A stretch of 64,000 bases of DNA from an uncultured Eubacterium sp. (GTDB taxonomy: Bacteria > Bacillota > Clostridia > Oscillospirales > Acutalibacteraceae): assembly GCA_934561395.1 (NCBI GenBank), contig CAKTGF010000004.1:224397-288396 (forward strand), written 5' to 3'. The translations under genes and the position numbers were made by a program. A model generated the notes under the pieces. It saw only the letters and a program-made list of their open reading frames with translations, made no database searches and was not told the DNA's origin. This document shows, piece after piece, positions 33,453-42,994 of the stretch; positions within the stretch are counted from its first letter, which is position 1; each line of letters starts with the position of its first letter.

Positions 33453-33491
33453 AAAAATAACCTCGGCTGCAAAATCAACTGCAACCGAGGT
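33453..33491 (-). terminator. Terminator after the 278-aa protein gene
   Basis: ACCTCGGTTGCAG / CTGCAGCC-type arms (CCTCGGCTGC and GCAACCGAGG on the + strand), followed by TATTTTTTG on the minus strand. Confidence 0.85.
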
Positions 33492-33506
33492 AAAACACAT
33501 ATTAAA

Positions 33507-34343
33507 CTATAAGCTCATGCCGAATGCGGAAACATCAACCACCCATTTTGAATTAACCTGAACCAGATAAAAAACAATTTGCTTTACCTCGCTGCCGTTA
33601 TTTGTTACCGAATAAGTCATTTTTTTAACTGCCGAAATATCCCCTGTGTCAACTCCGCTTTTTTCAAAGGCAAGGAGCTGATCCTCATTTTTAGCCTTGT
33701 TTGAGATATACTTTTGTACATCATCCTCGCTGAAATCCTTTTCCTCCAGCAGTTCAAAGGTCGGGGCGTAGCCCTCTTCGGCATATTTCTTTTGATTTTC
33801 GGTTTCAAGGGTGCTTGCATAATAATCAAGAGTTTTTTGCAAAACTCCAAGCACAACGCCCTTTTTCATATAATCCTCGCCCTCGTAGGTGGAAATAACC
33901 GTCAGCGCCTTATCAAAATACCAGGTTAAAAAGCCGTCAAAATCGGTAAAGCCGTTATATGAAACATAATTAATTATATCCTGCTTAAACACATCCGTTA
34001 CCTCGTCAATAACGATATTGTCCTGCTCGGTAAGCTCGGTATCGGCTAAATCAGCCATATAATAATCAAAATACTTATCAATTCCGTTTACTGCAAATAA
34101 GGTGTAATTAAGGGAATCGTAATATTCATATTTCATTACCTGCTCGCAATAGGTATCCGCCACGGTTTTATAATCATTAAGTGGGTCGTTGCTTTTGTGA
34201 GTTAAGGTTACCGTCAACACTATTGCCAAAACTATTGCGGCAACAATCGCAGCAATAATAATTATTTGCTTTTTGGTAAGCAGTCTTAATTTTTCAAATA
34301 AATCATTGAAAAAAGTAGGTATTTGGTTTAAAAAGTTTTTCAT
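33507..34343 (-). CDS. Unknown single-pass membrane protein
   Basis: A 278-aa protein not assigned to a family. An amphipathic start (MKNFLNQIPTFFNDLF) precedes one strong helix (about 25-47), then about 230 extracytoplasmic residues rich in Tyr, Asp and Glu, mostly predicted helical, with a beta-rich end (KQIVFYLVQVNSKWVVDVS). GAGGT supports the ATG. It sits after the giant pilus-locus gene, separated by a hairpin terminator, and ends in its own terminator; a link to the pilus is possible but not shown. Confidence 0.65.
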   Translation of the reverse strand: MKNFLNQIPTFFNDLFEKLRLLTKKQIIIIAAIVAAIVLAIVLTVTLTHKSNDPLNDYKTVADTYCEQVMKYEYYDSLNYTLFAVNGIDKYFDYYMADLADTELTEQDNIVIDEVTDVFKQDIINYVSYNGFTDFDGFLTWYFDKALTVISTYEGEDYMKKGVVLGVLQKTLDYYASTLETENQKKYAEEGYAPTFELLEEKDFSEDDVQKYISNKAKNEDQLLAFEKSGVDTGDISAVKKMTYSVTNNGSEVKQIVFYLVQVNSKWVVDVSAFGMSL

Positions 34344-34356
34344 AATTTACCTCAAC

Positions 34357-34390
34357 TAAAAGTAGGCAGAGAAAATCTGCCTACTTTTTA
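34357..34390. terminator. Terminator after the giant TadG-like gene
   Basis: Perfect 10-bp stem AGTAGGCAGA / TCTGCCTACT (34361-34370 / 34376-34385) with loop GAAAA. T-rich sequence follows on both strands. Confidence 0.8.
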
Positions 34391-34412
34391 TTGTTTATAA
34401 GGGCTGACCGGG

Positions 34413-37400
34413 TTAATCGTTGTCAGACTCCGGGGTGCAAAGGAAGGTTTCGCCTGCATAAGGCCATTTCATATCAAGAACATCGCTGTTTGCAAGCCTG
34501 TGAAGATTAATGTAGAACGCATTAATATCAACATCCCCTGCGATGAATGAGCCGTAATGCTCAAAATAAATTCCATCGGTGGAAATTGTTCCGTTAGGAG
34601 CGTAGGTTACGCCGCCTGTTACAGAATAAACGCAGTTAAAGTCAACACTGCCGTTTTCCGAGCAAATCCAAAGGTCAACCTTTGAGGGCTCGGTATATGG
34701 GTCTGCATTGTGCTCAACCGTTGTGTTACACTTGGGGCAAGCGTAATGTGTGTTATCCACCCTTGAGAACTTTGAAACAATGCCGGTGTAGTTACATGTA
34801 GGACATGTTATTTCATCAAACTTATAGTAAGTGTAGATGCTGTTAAAGTTAACATTTCCCACTGCGTCAATAACGCCGCCGGCAATATCGGAGGTGGAGA
34901 AGATGCTGATTTTATCAGCCCTTACGGCGCCATGCTCAAGCTGGAAGCCGCAAACGCTTGCATCATCCTTTGTAAGCAATGATGATAAATCAAGGAGCTT
35001 GGTGCAAAGGAAGTTGCCCTGTGCATAAGCTACCGACTTACCGCCGCCGTAATACTTGCCGATAGAGGTAATGTTGCCCGTTGCATAAATGTTTGCGTAA
35101 CGATTAAGTGTTAAATCGCCATAGGATGTAACAGAACCCACAGTAACAACCAACGGAATTTGGTCGTCTGAAACTCGGGTGCCTATCTTATCATCGCCTA
35201 CACCGGTGCCGTTTGATTGATATGTTAATACAAACGAGCCGCCGTCTTTTCTGACATAATAGTAATTCTCGGCTGTGATTGTTTCGCCGTCTGACTGAAT
35301 ATCCTGCTTATGAACGCACTGAACCTTGTTTCCGTCATCGTCATAGTAGTAAAGGATATTGTTGTAAAGATAGCCGATTGAGCGGTCTGCATCATAGCTT
35401 TCGCTGTCGTCAACCTGGATTGAGAAACCGTAAATCTTTCTTTCCTCGCCGTCAAAGCTTTCCTTAAAGTAAACATTGCCGTATTCACTGGAATCCACAT
35501 CTGTTTCAACATAAAAGCCTGTTAACGGATTGCCGTTTACATCAAGGAGTGCACCGCCTGAATTGTAGGAATACATAATGCCTGTATCCGACGGAGAATC
35601 GGTTACAATGTAAAGGCCTGCATGGTGGCGGAGAGTAATATATTTAAAGCTCCTTACACTCTTGGTTGCATAAGCCTGAGTGTTTGCATAAAGCCTTAAA
35701 TAGCTTGTGGTTGACTTGATTGTGCCGTTAACATAAACCTCTGCACCCATAGCCGGGTCGTTGTCGCAGGCGTCTGAATTTTCGCTGAACACATAACCGC
35801 AGGTGCCGCACTTAAAGGTGCCGTTATCATCGCCGGAAATTGTAAACTTTCCGTTAGCTAACGAGCCCTGTGCTCCGCATTCGGGGCAAGTGATTATTTC
35901 CTTGTCGGCATTGTAATCATCATCTGTCGGCAGGGTTTCGTCGCCGCTGTCGCCGGTTGTGCCGTCATCAACGGAAACATTGTCATAATCTGTATTGGTA
36001 TCCTGCCTGTTATAAGCGCATGAATGGTACTTATAATCCTCATCCTCACGCTTACCGATTTCAACATAGCTTAAGGCTTGCAGATTTCCGCTGCCGTTGC
36101 CGCCGACCGAAACATAAGCCTTATCACGGATTTTAATATTTGAGGTTTGTGCGATTAAATCGTCCCCTGCAAATACATTTGAGCCGGAGCCTATGTCAAG
36201 CTGAGTTGCCTTAATAGTACCCGTTGAGCGAATGCTTGCATGGTGGCGAAGAGTGATATAGTTAAGCTTTGTTGAGATACTGCCTGTTGCATTAAGAGTT
36301 GCTCGGGCATAAATCTTAATATATCCGTCCGCCGTTACAGTGCCTGAGCACTGGAGAATTGTCGGGTTGTTGGGGTCGTACGCCTCGTCCTTACCGTCAT
36401 AAGCCTTACCGATTTCAATATATCCCGGCCTTGTTAAGCCTGAATCCTCAGTGGTAAGGGTGCCGTTAATATAGGTCTTGGTACCGTCTCTAAACTTGCC
36501 CTGGCCCTTAACATTAAGGTTACCGTTAATGCAAGTAATTGCGTAGAACCAATCATTAAAGCCTACATTAGATTTATGAGCTGCACTTGTAGGTGTGCCT
36601 GTGGTTAAAACGCTGCCGTTAATGTAAGCCCTTGCGTATGGGAAGAAGTTAAGACAACGGGTTTTAAGAGCATAGGTTTCACCATTCTTATTGTTAACAT
36701 AAGCAACGCTCTTACCGTAAATCTTAAACCAGTTATCATCGGCAGAACTTGTGCCTGTTTTGGCAACGCCGTTAATGTAAGCGAAGCCGAAATCGTAGGT
36801 GTTTGTAGAGTTTTTACCGTTAATTCCCTTTTTGTAGATTACATATTTAACGGTGCTTGTGTCGGTAACCAAATTGCCGCTTTCATCATAAAGCTTGCCG
36901 ATAAGAGAATCTCTGCTTATTTCGTTTGCGGAGGAAGGTGTTCCGTCAACAACCTTAAGGGCAGCCGCTGTGGTAACATCCGCTACAAGGTAGCCGTCAA
37001 CCGAATTGCTAAGGCCTGCATAGTTGTTGTTAAGGTAGTTGAACTGTTCATTACCTTCCTGGGTCTTTGTGCCGCCGCTCATAAACGCATTACCAATAAG
37101 GAAGTTTCTTGATGCGGTAGCGTCGCCGCCTGTGTATAAAACAGCATTTGAACGAACCGAAATAGTGGTATTTCTTTTGTTTGCGCTTGCAACCAAATCC
37201 TTACCCACAAGAGTTACGCTGTTATCCTCGCCGTCAATTGCAACACCTGTGTCATTGCTGATGCTGCCGCCCATTTTGTTTTGACCCGACGAATAGGTTA
37301 CGCAATCTCTGTCAGTGCCGGCAGTAAGGCTGCCTGCGATATATGATTTACCGAAATTATCAAATGAAGCCCAAGCGGTAACATTGCCGCCGACATAAAG

Positions 37401-40400
37401 CTCCGCAGAGTTGTTATTTGGGTAGCCAATTGTTATTGAACGGCCGCCCGGGTCGGTAAAGTTTGTTGTAACATTGGCAGATGAGGTCCAGTTTGTACCT
37501 GTTGACACAAGGTTTTTATCGCAATAAAGCAGACCTTGTGAAAGAAGGTAAGCATAGTGATATTTTTGGGTTGAACCGTCAATATAAATATTGCCGCCAA
37601 CGCCCTTATCTGCAAGGCAAATGATGTTGCCGTAGCTTGATACAATACCCTTAATGTAAATATCGCCGCCAACAACCTTAATGGTTACGCCCGGGTCAAT
37701 ATTAACATTTTTATCATCGGTGCCGATTGTATAATCCCGGCCTGTTATGGTTACATCCTTTGAATAGCTGGTTGAGGAGTTAGTACCCTCCTTCTTAACA
37801 AATTTAACATTGTTCCTTTGTGTTGTTATAATTGTTGGGGGAGTTGGGTAAACCCTGTATCTGTTAACATAGTAAAGGGTACTTACGCTTGAAGCGTTTG
37901 AAACAAGCATTGAATCGGTATAAAGAATGTTCTCTGTTGTGCTTTCGCTTGCCGAAAATTCAATGTTTCCCCTCGCATATACCATTGCAATCGTGCCAAT
38001 ATTAAATCCCGACTTCACAGTAAGGTTGCCCTTAACAAGCACCTTACCATTGTTATAAACGCCCATATTGCCGTAAACAGTCAGGTTGCCCCTACAAAGG
38101 AACAGGCTGTTACAGGTTCCCGAATCAAGATATAACGATTCGCCGCCGGAATTTCTGGTTGTAACATTGCCGTAGGCAAACATATTGGCGTTATCATAAA
38201 ATCTTATGTTTGTGCATGATACGGAGTTGTTAACATACAAATCGCCGTTATCATCGTTTAACACCTCGCCGTTATTGCAAATTAATGCGCCGCCGATATA
38301 AGTGTTGCAATAATTTTTAAATGAGCCTGAGGTTATTCTTGCATAGCCGTCTACCATCAAACCCGACGCCCTTGCGGTATCCTCTGCCAAATTTTCAACA
38401 CCCACGCCGATTTCAGGTGTAATCAAGGTTCCGCAGTGGATAAGCGAGTTGCCGTACATGTTGATTTTTGCGTTTGTTGAAAGATTGTCGGAAACAAACA
38501 AATATGTTCTTCCCTCATTTAAAATTGAACCGGCGCTGCTGTCCTTGCACTTAATATTTGCATTGCCCTGAACAAACAATTTTGAGCCTGCAACCAACTT
38601 CAAATAGGTTGTGGTTTGCAGTGCGGTTTCAGTGCCGCCGTTTGAATCAATAAATACCTGTGCCTTAATATCATCGGAGCCTGTATTTACAAATGCAAAA
38701 CCGGTTCCGTAGCATACTACAACACCTCTTACATACATTTGGGCATTATCGTAAACATCAATACATTTAAGCTTGATGCCCTCTGTATAATCTGCAAGGT
38801 TCGGGTCGTCAGAGCCATGAGGCGAGCCTGCTACGCTCAAAATGCCCTTAACTCTTAAGCAGCCGTTGCCCACAATGTTTTTGCCTACATAGGCAATGCC
38901 CATGGTCATAACGGTTTCGTCACTTCCGTTAATAGTGAGTTTTCCGCCGCAATATGTTTTTGCATTGCTGCCGTTGGCAAAGTTGCCGTCAATATACAAA
39001 TCCGACATTGCATAAACAACACCGTCATTGCTTAGGTTACCGCCGCTGTTAAGCTGAAGCCCTCCCCTGCACAGCATAACAGCCGAGGTTTTGTTTGTAA
39101 GTGATTTTGTGGTAATTGAGCCGTCACAATAAAGGCCGCCGTTACTGTTAACGCTTATATCGCCGCAGTTTGCACTGCCCTTAATGATAACCTTGCCGTA
39201 GTCCTGAATTGTAATGGCGTTATCGGTACTGTTTGTTACATAGTTACCGCCGATAAATACATTGGCAGGATTATCTTGTGAGCTGAAAACGGTCATACCG
39301 TATGAAAATACATTACCGTCACAATAAAAATTACCAAGGGTTATACCGTCGCTTCTGCCGTTGGTAAGCGATTTGCAGTAAATTGTTGAGCCTTCGGCTG
39401 CACGGATAACTGAGCAGTCAAGCTGGCCGTTAACCACAAGCACAGCACCTTTTGCAACAGTTAATCTGCCGCCGCCTTTGACTGTAAGATTGCCGTTAAC
39501 ATAAACCACGCTGTTTCTGCCGATATTAACTTCGCCCTTGCTGCCGGAGCTGTAATCCTCGTTATTATATGCAGAGCCGTTAATATAAAGCACGCTGTTG
39601 TTGCCAACCATAATTGAGCCGGACTCGTTGTGGTAAGCATCGTTCTCGTTGTTTGAATTTAAGATATAGAACTTGGCGTTATCGTCAACCTTAAGCCACC
39701 TGTTACCGTCGCCGTTAAAGTAGATATCCTTATCTGCAACTACATTGAAATTAGACTGAATATGAACACCCATGTAGTAGAGACCTTTTTTAGGATTTCT
39801 AAACCTGCTGGTGTACCAATTGTAGTTAGAGAGCCTGAACATATAGTCCTTTTCATCGCCCGAGCCCTTACCTTCAAAGTTATTTGAGTTTGTAGTAAAG
39901 TTTGCGCTTGCAGGCAATGTTAAACCCTTAAGAACTGTTTTGTAATAATCATCGTTAACCGACTGAATAGATGTGTTGGTTACACCGTCCTTACCGTCAA
40001 CAAGGTCCTCCATAAAATATTGCTTTCCGTTGCCTGCAATTACCGGAGAATTAAATGAAGAAATATTGTTATAAACAGCTGCATTCCTTGTTGTAACTGT
40101 ATTTGCAACGCCGCCGTTAAGATATGTTTTATTTCTTACAGCGTTTTCGTTAGTAGTAAAATTACCGCTGATTTCCTTTTTCTTAACGCTCATTGCGGTG
40201 TCAATATCAATATCGTAATATAGATATTTTGTAAGAAGAAGCCTTAATCTTTCAGATTCAGTATGAGAAACTCCTGTTATGTTGGTAATTACCCTGTCAA
40301 TGGTAATTCTTACAGAGTCATCGTCCTCAAGTTCGCTTTCTTCAAGGTGCAATCTTTTATTTGCAACAATTTGTGCAACCGCCTCATCCTTTTCCTCTGC

Positions 40401-42233
40401 ATTTGCGGCAGGCTTAACGGTATTGTCGATAACGTCCTTAATTGACTCCTTATCATTATCAAAATCAAAATCAAAATAATTGTAGGAATCAAAGGTTGCA
40501 TAAACATCAGGCAGCGACCTATTGTTGCCCAAATCAATTTTGCCAAGTAAGGCGTTGCCGTTAACATTAGCATCGCCGAAAACAGACTCGGTAGTATTGG
40601 AGGAAAGTGAAAAGCTTGTGTCCTCCTCATTATTATTAAAGGTAACATTGTGGGTTTTACCTGAGGTTTGCTTTGTGATAACGCCCACATTTGTCGCACC
40701 GACTGTGGAGCCTAAATCGGTATATTGTTTATGAATATAGCCTGTTAAGCCAGGGTCAGCCACTTGTTCAACCTTATTCTTAAGGTTAAGATTTTCAATT
40801 GCATAGGTTACATTTTCACCGTCAAACTCGCACTTTCTTACATCTGTTGAACCATATAGGAACTGATGATTTTGCCTCATAAAATCGGCGTGCTGAGCCT
40901 CGTCGCCACGCTTATAAAGGGTTCTTGTAACCTTTTCCGTTGTGCCGTCGTTCTTTGTAACGGTTTGCTCGTCGCCAACCAAATAAACATCGTTTGACTG
41001 AGCGGCATTTCTGCTGCCGGCCTTAATGTTAAGACTGTTTGCACCGTAGCAAATTTCAAAAATCGGCCTTGATGAGAACTTCGAGCCATTCCAATATGTT
41101 GACCATACGGAATCCTTGGTTCCCACCTCTGCGCCGCAGTTATTACAAGTAATTTTGTAAAGCACTGCCGAGCCGTCACTGTTTTCATCTGTAATTTCGG
41201 TCAAGGAAAAGCCGGAAGAGGTAGAACCGGTTTGACCGCATTTTTGGCAAGTGATGGTTTCAGCCAACGCTCTGTTCATTCTGATAGAGTCAATGCTTAC
41301 ATCCGACGCACCATTGGTATGAATATAACCGTTTAAAACAGCAACAGATGTTGTCCATGTGGTTACAACGGCATTAGAATCATCAGTAATGGACAGTTCA
41401 TTGCCGCAGTTAGGGCAATAATATGAAACGTTGCCGTAGGAGTTAGTGACCTCCGCCTCGGCTTTCATAGACTCTGTTCCGCAATACGGGCAGGTAAACT
41501 TGGTTTTGCCGCCCATAATATATTTTGAAATAAACTTGGTATCCTCCTGCAAGAACTTTAAAACACCATTGGTGGCATTATTGCTCCAATCCAGGAAGGA
41601 TTTTAAGCCTGTATTTTCAATAGGACCTGTAATTTTAAACTTTTTGGTGGGATCAAGCTGCAAAATCTGGTAGTTAATAGCCTCAGGGTTTCCGCCAAAG
41701 AGAATTTGGCACTTAGCAGCACTGTCAACTGTCATTTTGTAGGAATCGAAATCCAAAAGCTTACCGAACACTGCGGTAGAATGAGTATGAGCATACACCT
41801 CAATGTATTGGTAATCGTTGGTGCTTTTGTAGAAAACCAGAGCAACATCCTTATCGGGATTTTCCTTTACCTGCTCAATGGCAGCATCTTTCCTAGCCAT
41901 ACTCCAAACCTCAATGTTAGAGCTGTTGGGGTCGTTTTCATCAAAAGTAAAGGAATCAATGTTATTGAGTTTGAAATACTCGTAAACAGACTTTCGCAAG
42001 GCGATATTCTGAGTTGCGTTTTTAACAGGGTTATAGCCCTCGGTTGCGGCACCCTCGGTTGAAACCGCAAGAGTTACTGCGTCCGCAGCGTTTTGCAAAT
42101 TTGTTTTGTTGTTATAGGAAATGCCCACGTCAATTACGACGGCGGCAAATGCCAGCAAAACAGAAAGCAAAATAGCCACAATAATCATTGTAGCTCCCTG
42201 CTCATCCTTTCTGAAGTTTCTCAATTTTTTCAT
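34413..42233 (-). CDS. Giant TadG-like protein with zinc ribbons and beta-solenoid body
   Basis: 2,606 aa. Residues 1-60 match TadE/TadG minor pilins: basic start, DEQGATMIIVAILLSVLLAF helix, then DVGISYNNKTNLQNAADAV. Four CxxC...CxxC modules follow: C248/251/273/276, C329/332/363/366, C2116/2119/2142/2145 and C2477/2480/2499/2502. Between about 560 and 2,450 the sequence is Gly/Asn/Val-rich with short repeats such as VYVNGNLTVKGG, KVLVKGNLTVKSG and AEGSTIYCKSL, as in right-handed beta-helices. The segment YITLRHHA occurs twice about 206 residues apart. There is no LPXTG or C-terminal anchor; it ends TPESDND. It is the last gene of the Tad locus, which suggests a pilus-tip, matrix or adhesin role (inference). 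GGTGAT precedes the ATG. Confidence 0.85.
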   Translation of the reverse strand: MKKLRNFRKDEQGATMIIVAILLSVLLAFAAVVIDVGISYNNKTNLQNAADAVTLAVSTEGAATEGYNPVKNATQNIALRKSVYEYFKLNNIDSFTFDENDPNSSNIEVWSMARKDAAIEQVKENPDKDVALVFYKSTNDYQYIEVYAHTHSTAVFGKLLDFDSYKMTVDSAAKCQILFGGNPEAINYQILQLDPTKKFKITGPIENTGLKSFLDWSNNATNGVLKFLQEDTKFISKYIMGGKTKFTCPYCGTESMKAEAEVTNSYGNVSYYCPNCGNELSITDDSNAVVTTWTTSVAVLNGYIHTNGASDVSIDSIRMNRALAETITCQKCGQTGSTSSGFSLTEITDENSDGSAVLYKITCNNCGAEVGTKDSVWSTYWNGSKFSSRPIFEICYGANSLNIKAGSRNAAQSNDVYLVGDEQTVTKNDGTTEKVTRTLYKRGDEAQHADFMRQNHQFLYGSTDVRKCEFDGENVTYAIENLNLKNKVEQVADPGLTGYIHKQYTDLGSTVGATNVGVITKQTSGKTHNVTFNNNEEDTSFSLSSNTTESVFGDANVNGNALLGKIDLGNNRSLPDVYATFDSYNYFDFDFDNDKESIKDVIDNTVKPAANAEEKDEAVAQIVANKRLHLEESELEDDDSVRITIDRVITNITGVSHTESERLRLLLTKYLYYDIDIDTAMSVKKKEISGNFTTNENAVRNKTYLNGGVANTVTTRNAAVYNNISSFNSPVIAGNGKQYFMEDLVDGKDGVTNTSIQSVNDDYYKTVLKGLTLPASANFTTNSNNFEGKGSGDEKDYMFRLSNYNWYTSRFRNPKKGLYYMGVHIQSNFNVVADKDIYFNGDGNRWLKVDDNAKFYILNSNNENDAYHNESGSIMVGNNSVLYINGSAYNNEDYSSGSKGEVNIGRNSVVYVNGNLTVKGGGRLTVAKGAVLVVNGQLDCSVIRAAEGSTIYCKSLTNGRSDGITLGNFYCDGNVFSYGMTVFSSQDNPANVFIGGNYVTNSTDNAITIQDYGKVIIKGSANCGDISVNSNGGLYCDGSITTKSLTNKTSAVMLCRGGLQLNSGGNLSNDGVVYAMSDLYIDGNFANGSNAKTYCGGKLTINGSDETVMTMGIAYVGKNIVGNGCLRVKGILSVAGSPHGSDDPNLADYTEGIKLKCIDVYDNAQMYVRGVVVCYGTGFAFVNTGSDDIKAQVFIDSNGGTETALQTTTYLKLVAGSKLFVQGNANIKCKDSSAGSILNEGRTYLFVSDNLSTNAKINMYGNSLIHCGTLITPEIGVGVENLAEDTARASGLMVDGYARITSGSFKNYCNTYIGGALICNNGEVLNDDNGDLYVNNSVSCTNIRFYDNANMFAYGNVTTRNSGGESLYLDSGTCNSLFLCRGNLTVYGNMGVYNNGKVLVKGNLTVKSGFNIGTIAMVYARGNIEFSASESTTENILYTDSMLVSNASSVSTLYYVNRYRVYPTPPTIITTQRNNVKFVKKEGTNSSTSYSKDVTITGRDYTIGTDDKNVNIDPGVTIKVVGGDIYIKGIVSSYGNIICLADKGVGGNIYIDGSTQKYHYAYLLSQGLLYCDKNLVSTGTNWTSSANVTTNFTDPGGRSITIGYPNNNSAELYVGGNVTAWASFDNFGKSYIAGSLTAGTDRDCVTYSSGQNKMGGSISNDTGVAIDGEDNSVTLVGKDLVASANKRNTTISVRSNAVLYTGGDATASRNFLIGNAFMSGGTKTQEGNEQFNYLNNNYAGLSNSVDGYLVADVTTAAALKVVDGTPSSANEISRDSLIGKLYDESGNLVTDTSTVKYVIYKKGINGKNSTNTYDFGFAYINGVAKTGTSSADDNWFKIYGKSVAYVNNKNGETYALKTRCLNFFPYARAYINGSVLTTGTPTSAAHKSNVGFNDWFYAITCINGNLNVKGQGKFRDGTKTYINGTLTTEDSGLTRPGYIEIGKAYDGKDEAYDPNNPTILQCSGTVTADGYIKIYARATLNATGSISTKLNYITLRHHASIRSTGTIKATQLDIGSGSNVFAGDDLIAQTSNIKIRDKAYVSVGGNGSGNLQALSYVEIGKREDEDYKYHSCAYNRQDTNTDYDNVSVDDGTTGDSGDETLPTDDDYNADKEIITCPECGAQGSLANGKFTISGDDNGTFKCGTCGYVFSENSDACDNDPAMGAEVYVNGTIKSTTSYLRLYANTQAYATKSVRSFKYITLRHHAGLYIVTDSPSDTGIMYSYNSGGALLDVNGNPLTGFYVETDVDSSEYGNVYFKESFDGEERKIYGFSIQVDDSESYDADRSIGYLYNNILYYYDDDGNKVQCVHKQDIQSDGETITAENYYYVRKDGGSFVLTYQSNGTGVGDDKIGTRVSDDQIPLVVTVGSVTSYGDLTLNRYANIYATGNITSIGKYYGGGKSVAYAQGNFLCTKLLDLSSLLTKDDASVCGFQLEHGAVRADKISIFSTSDIAGGVIDAVGNVNFNSIYTYYKFDEITCPTCNYTGIVSKFSRVDNTHYACPKCNTTVEHNADPYTEPSKVDLWICSENGSVDFNCVYSVTGGVTYAPNGTISTDGIYFEHYGSFIAGDVDINAFYINLHRLANSDVLDMKWPYAGETFLCTPESDND
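35620..36266 (-). repeat. Intragenic duplication in the giant gene
   Basis: Near-identical stretches (GCATGGTGGCG then AGAGT) occur near 35621-35646 and 36238-36266; both encode YITLRHHA preceded by similar IKIYARA / LRLYANT strands. They flank the third zinc-ribbon-like module, so a unit of roughly 200 codons seems to have been copied and diverged. Confidence 0.6.
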
Positions 42234-42271
42234 ACTATCACCACCATTAAAATATGGTTTAAAGCTTTAAG

Positions 42272-42958
42272 TTAAAATATTTTTTCTGCCTTATCAAGCT
42301 GCTCTTGAAGTGATTCAACAAGCTGCTTTGTTTTCTTAAGATGAATTGTATATGCGCCCACAATTCTTTCAAGCTCCTCGTCGGTAGCTGTGTTCTTTGC
42401 AGGTGTAATTTCTTCTGCAATGGGCTGAACGGGTGCGCTTTGAGCCTCGCCAACACCATTTTTATACTCGCTGAATTCTTTTTTAACAGCTGCGAGCTTT
42501 TCCTTTAAATCTTTTTTATCAACCTCAACAATGTGCAAATCGCGCATTAAATCGGCTTTTTCTTTTTTCAGTTTTTCAACCTCTACCGCATACTTGTCGT
42601 TTTCCTCACGCAGCTGAGTTACCTTTTTCATATCACTTTGAAGGTGTGTGTATTTGCTCCTTAAGGAATCTGCTGCGGCAATTGCCATTTTTTCATTGTT
42701 TTCCTTTTGAGCTAAAACCTTTTTAAGCTCCGAAACCTCGCAGTTGAGCATTTCGTTGCTGTTTTTAAGGTCGTCAATTCGGCTTTCGTAATTACGAATT
42801 ATATTTGACTGCTTGGCTTTAAGGTCGGAGATAAACTCGTTAACCTCCTTCGGATTAAAGCCCCTGGCAGCCTTTGAAAAATCGTAGATGTTTTCCTCAT
42901 CTACCATTTCCGCCTTCTCGCCTCTGTCAATTGATCTGTTTCTGTTAAATGTTGCCAC
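42272..42958 (-). CDS. DivIVA-like coiled-coil protein in the Tad locus
   Basis: A 228-aa soluble protein. Residues about 25-60 (YDFSKAARGFNPKEVNEFIS) match the DivIVA/GpsB membrane-binding start (RGF/Y..xEV..FL). Residues about 60-170 are a continuous heptad coiled coil, then a Pro/Ala linker and a final helix. DivIVA proteins mark poles or division sites. GTG start 42958, 9 nt after AGAGGT. Between tadC/DUF192 and the giant gene it may place the pilus machine at a cell site (inference). Confidence 0.75.
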   Translation of the reverse strand: MATFNRNRSIDRGEKAEMVDEENIYDFSKAARGFNPKEVNEFISDLKAKQSNIIRNYESRIDDLKNSNEMLNCEVSELKKVLAQKENNEKMAIAAADSLRSKYTHLQSDMKKVTQLREENDKYAVEVEKLKKEKADLMRDLHIVEVDKKDLKEKLAAVKKEFSEYKNGVGEAQSAPVQPIAEEITPAKNTATDEELERIVGAYTIHLKKTKQLVESLQEQLDKAEKIF

Positions 42959-42994
42959 TGTGTTATTACCTCTTTAGTTTATTTTTTCAGTATA

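Noticed and set aside
34413..42233. Cell-wall sorting signal in the giant protein
   Set aside because: The C-terminus has no LPXTG-like motif, hydrophobic segment or basic tail.
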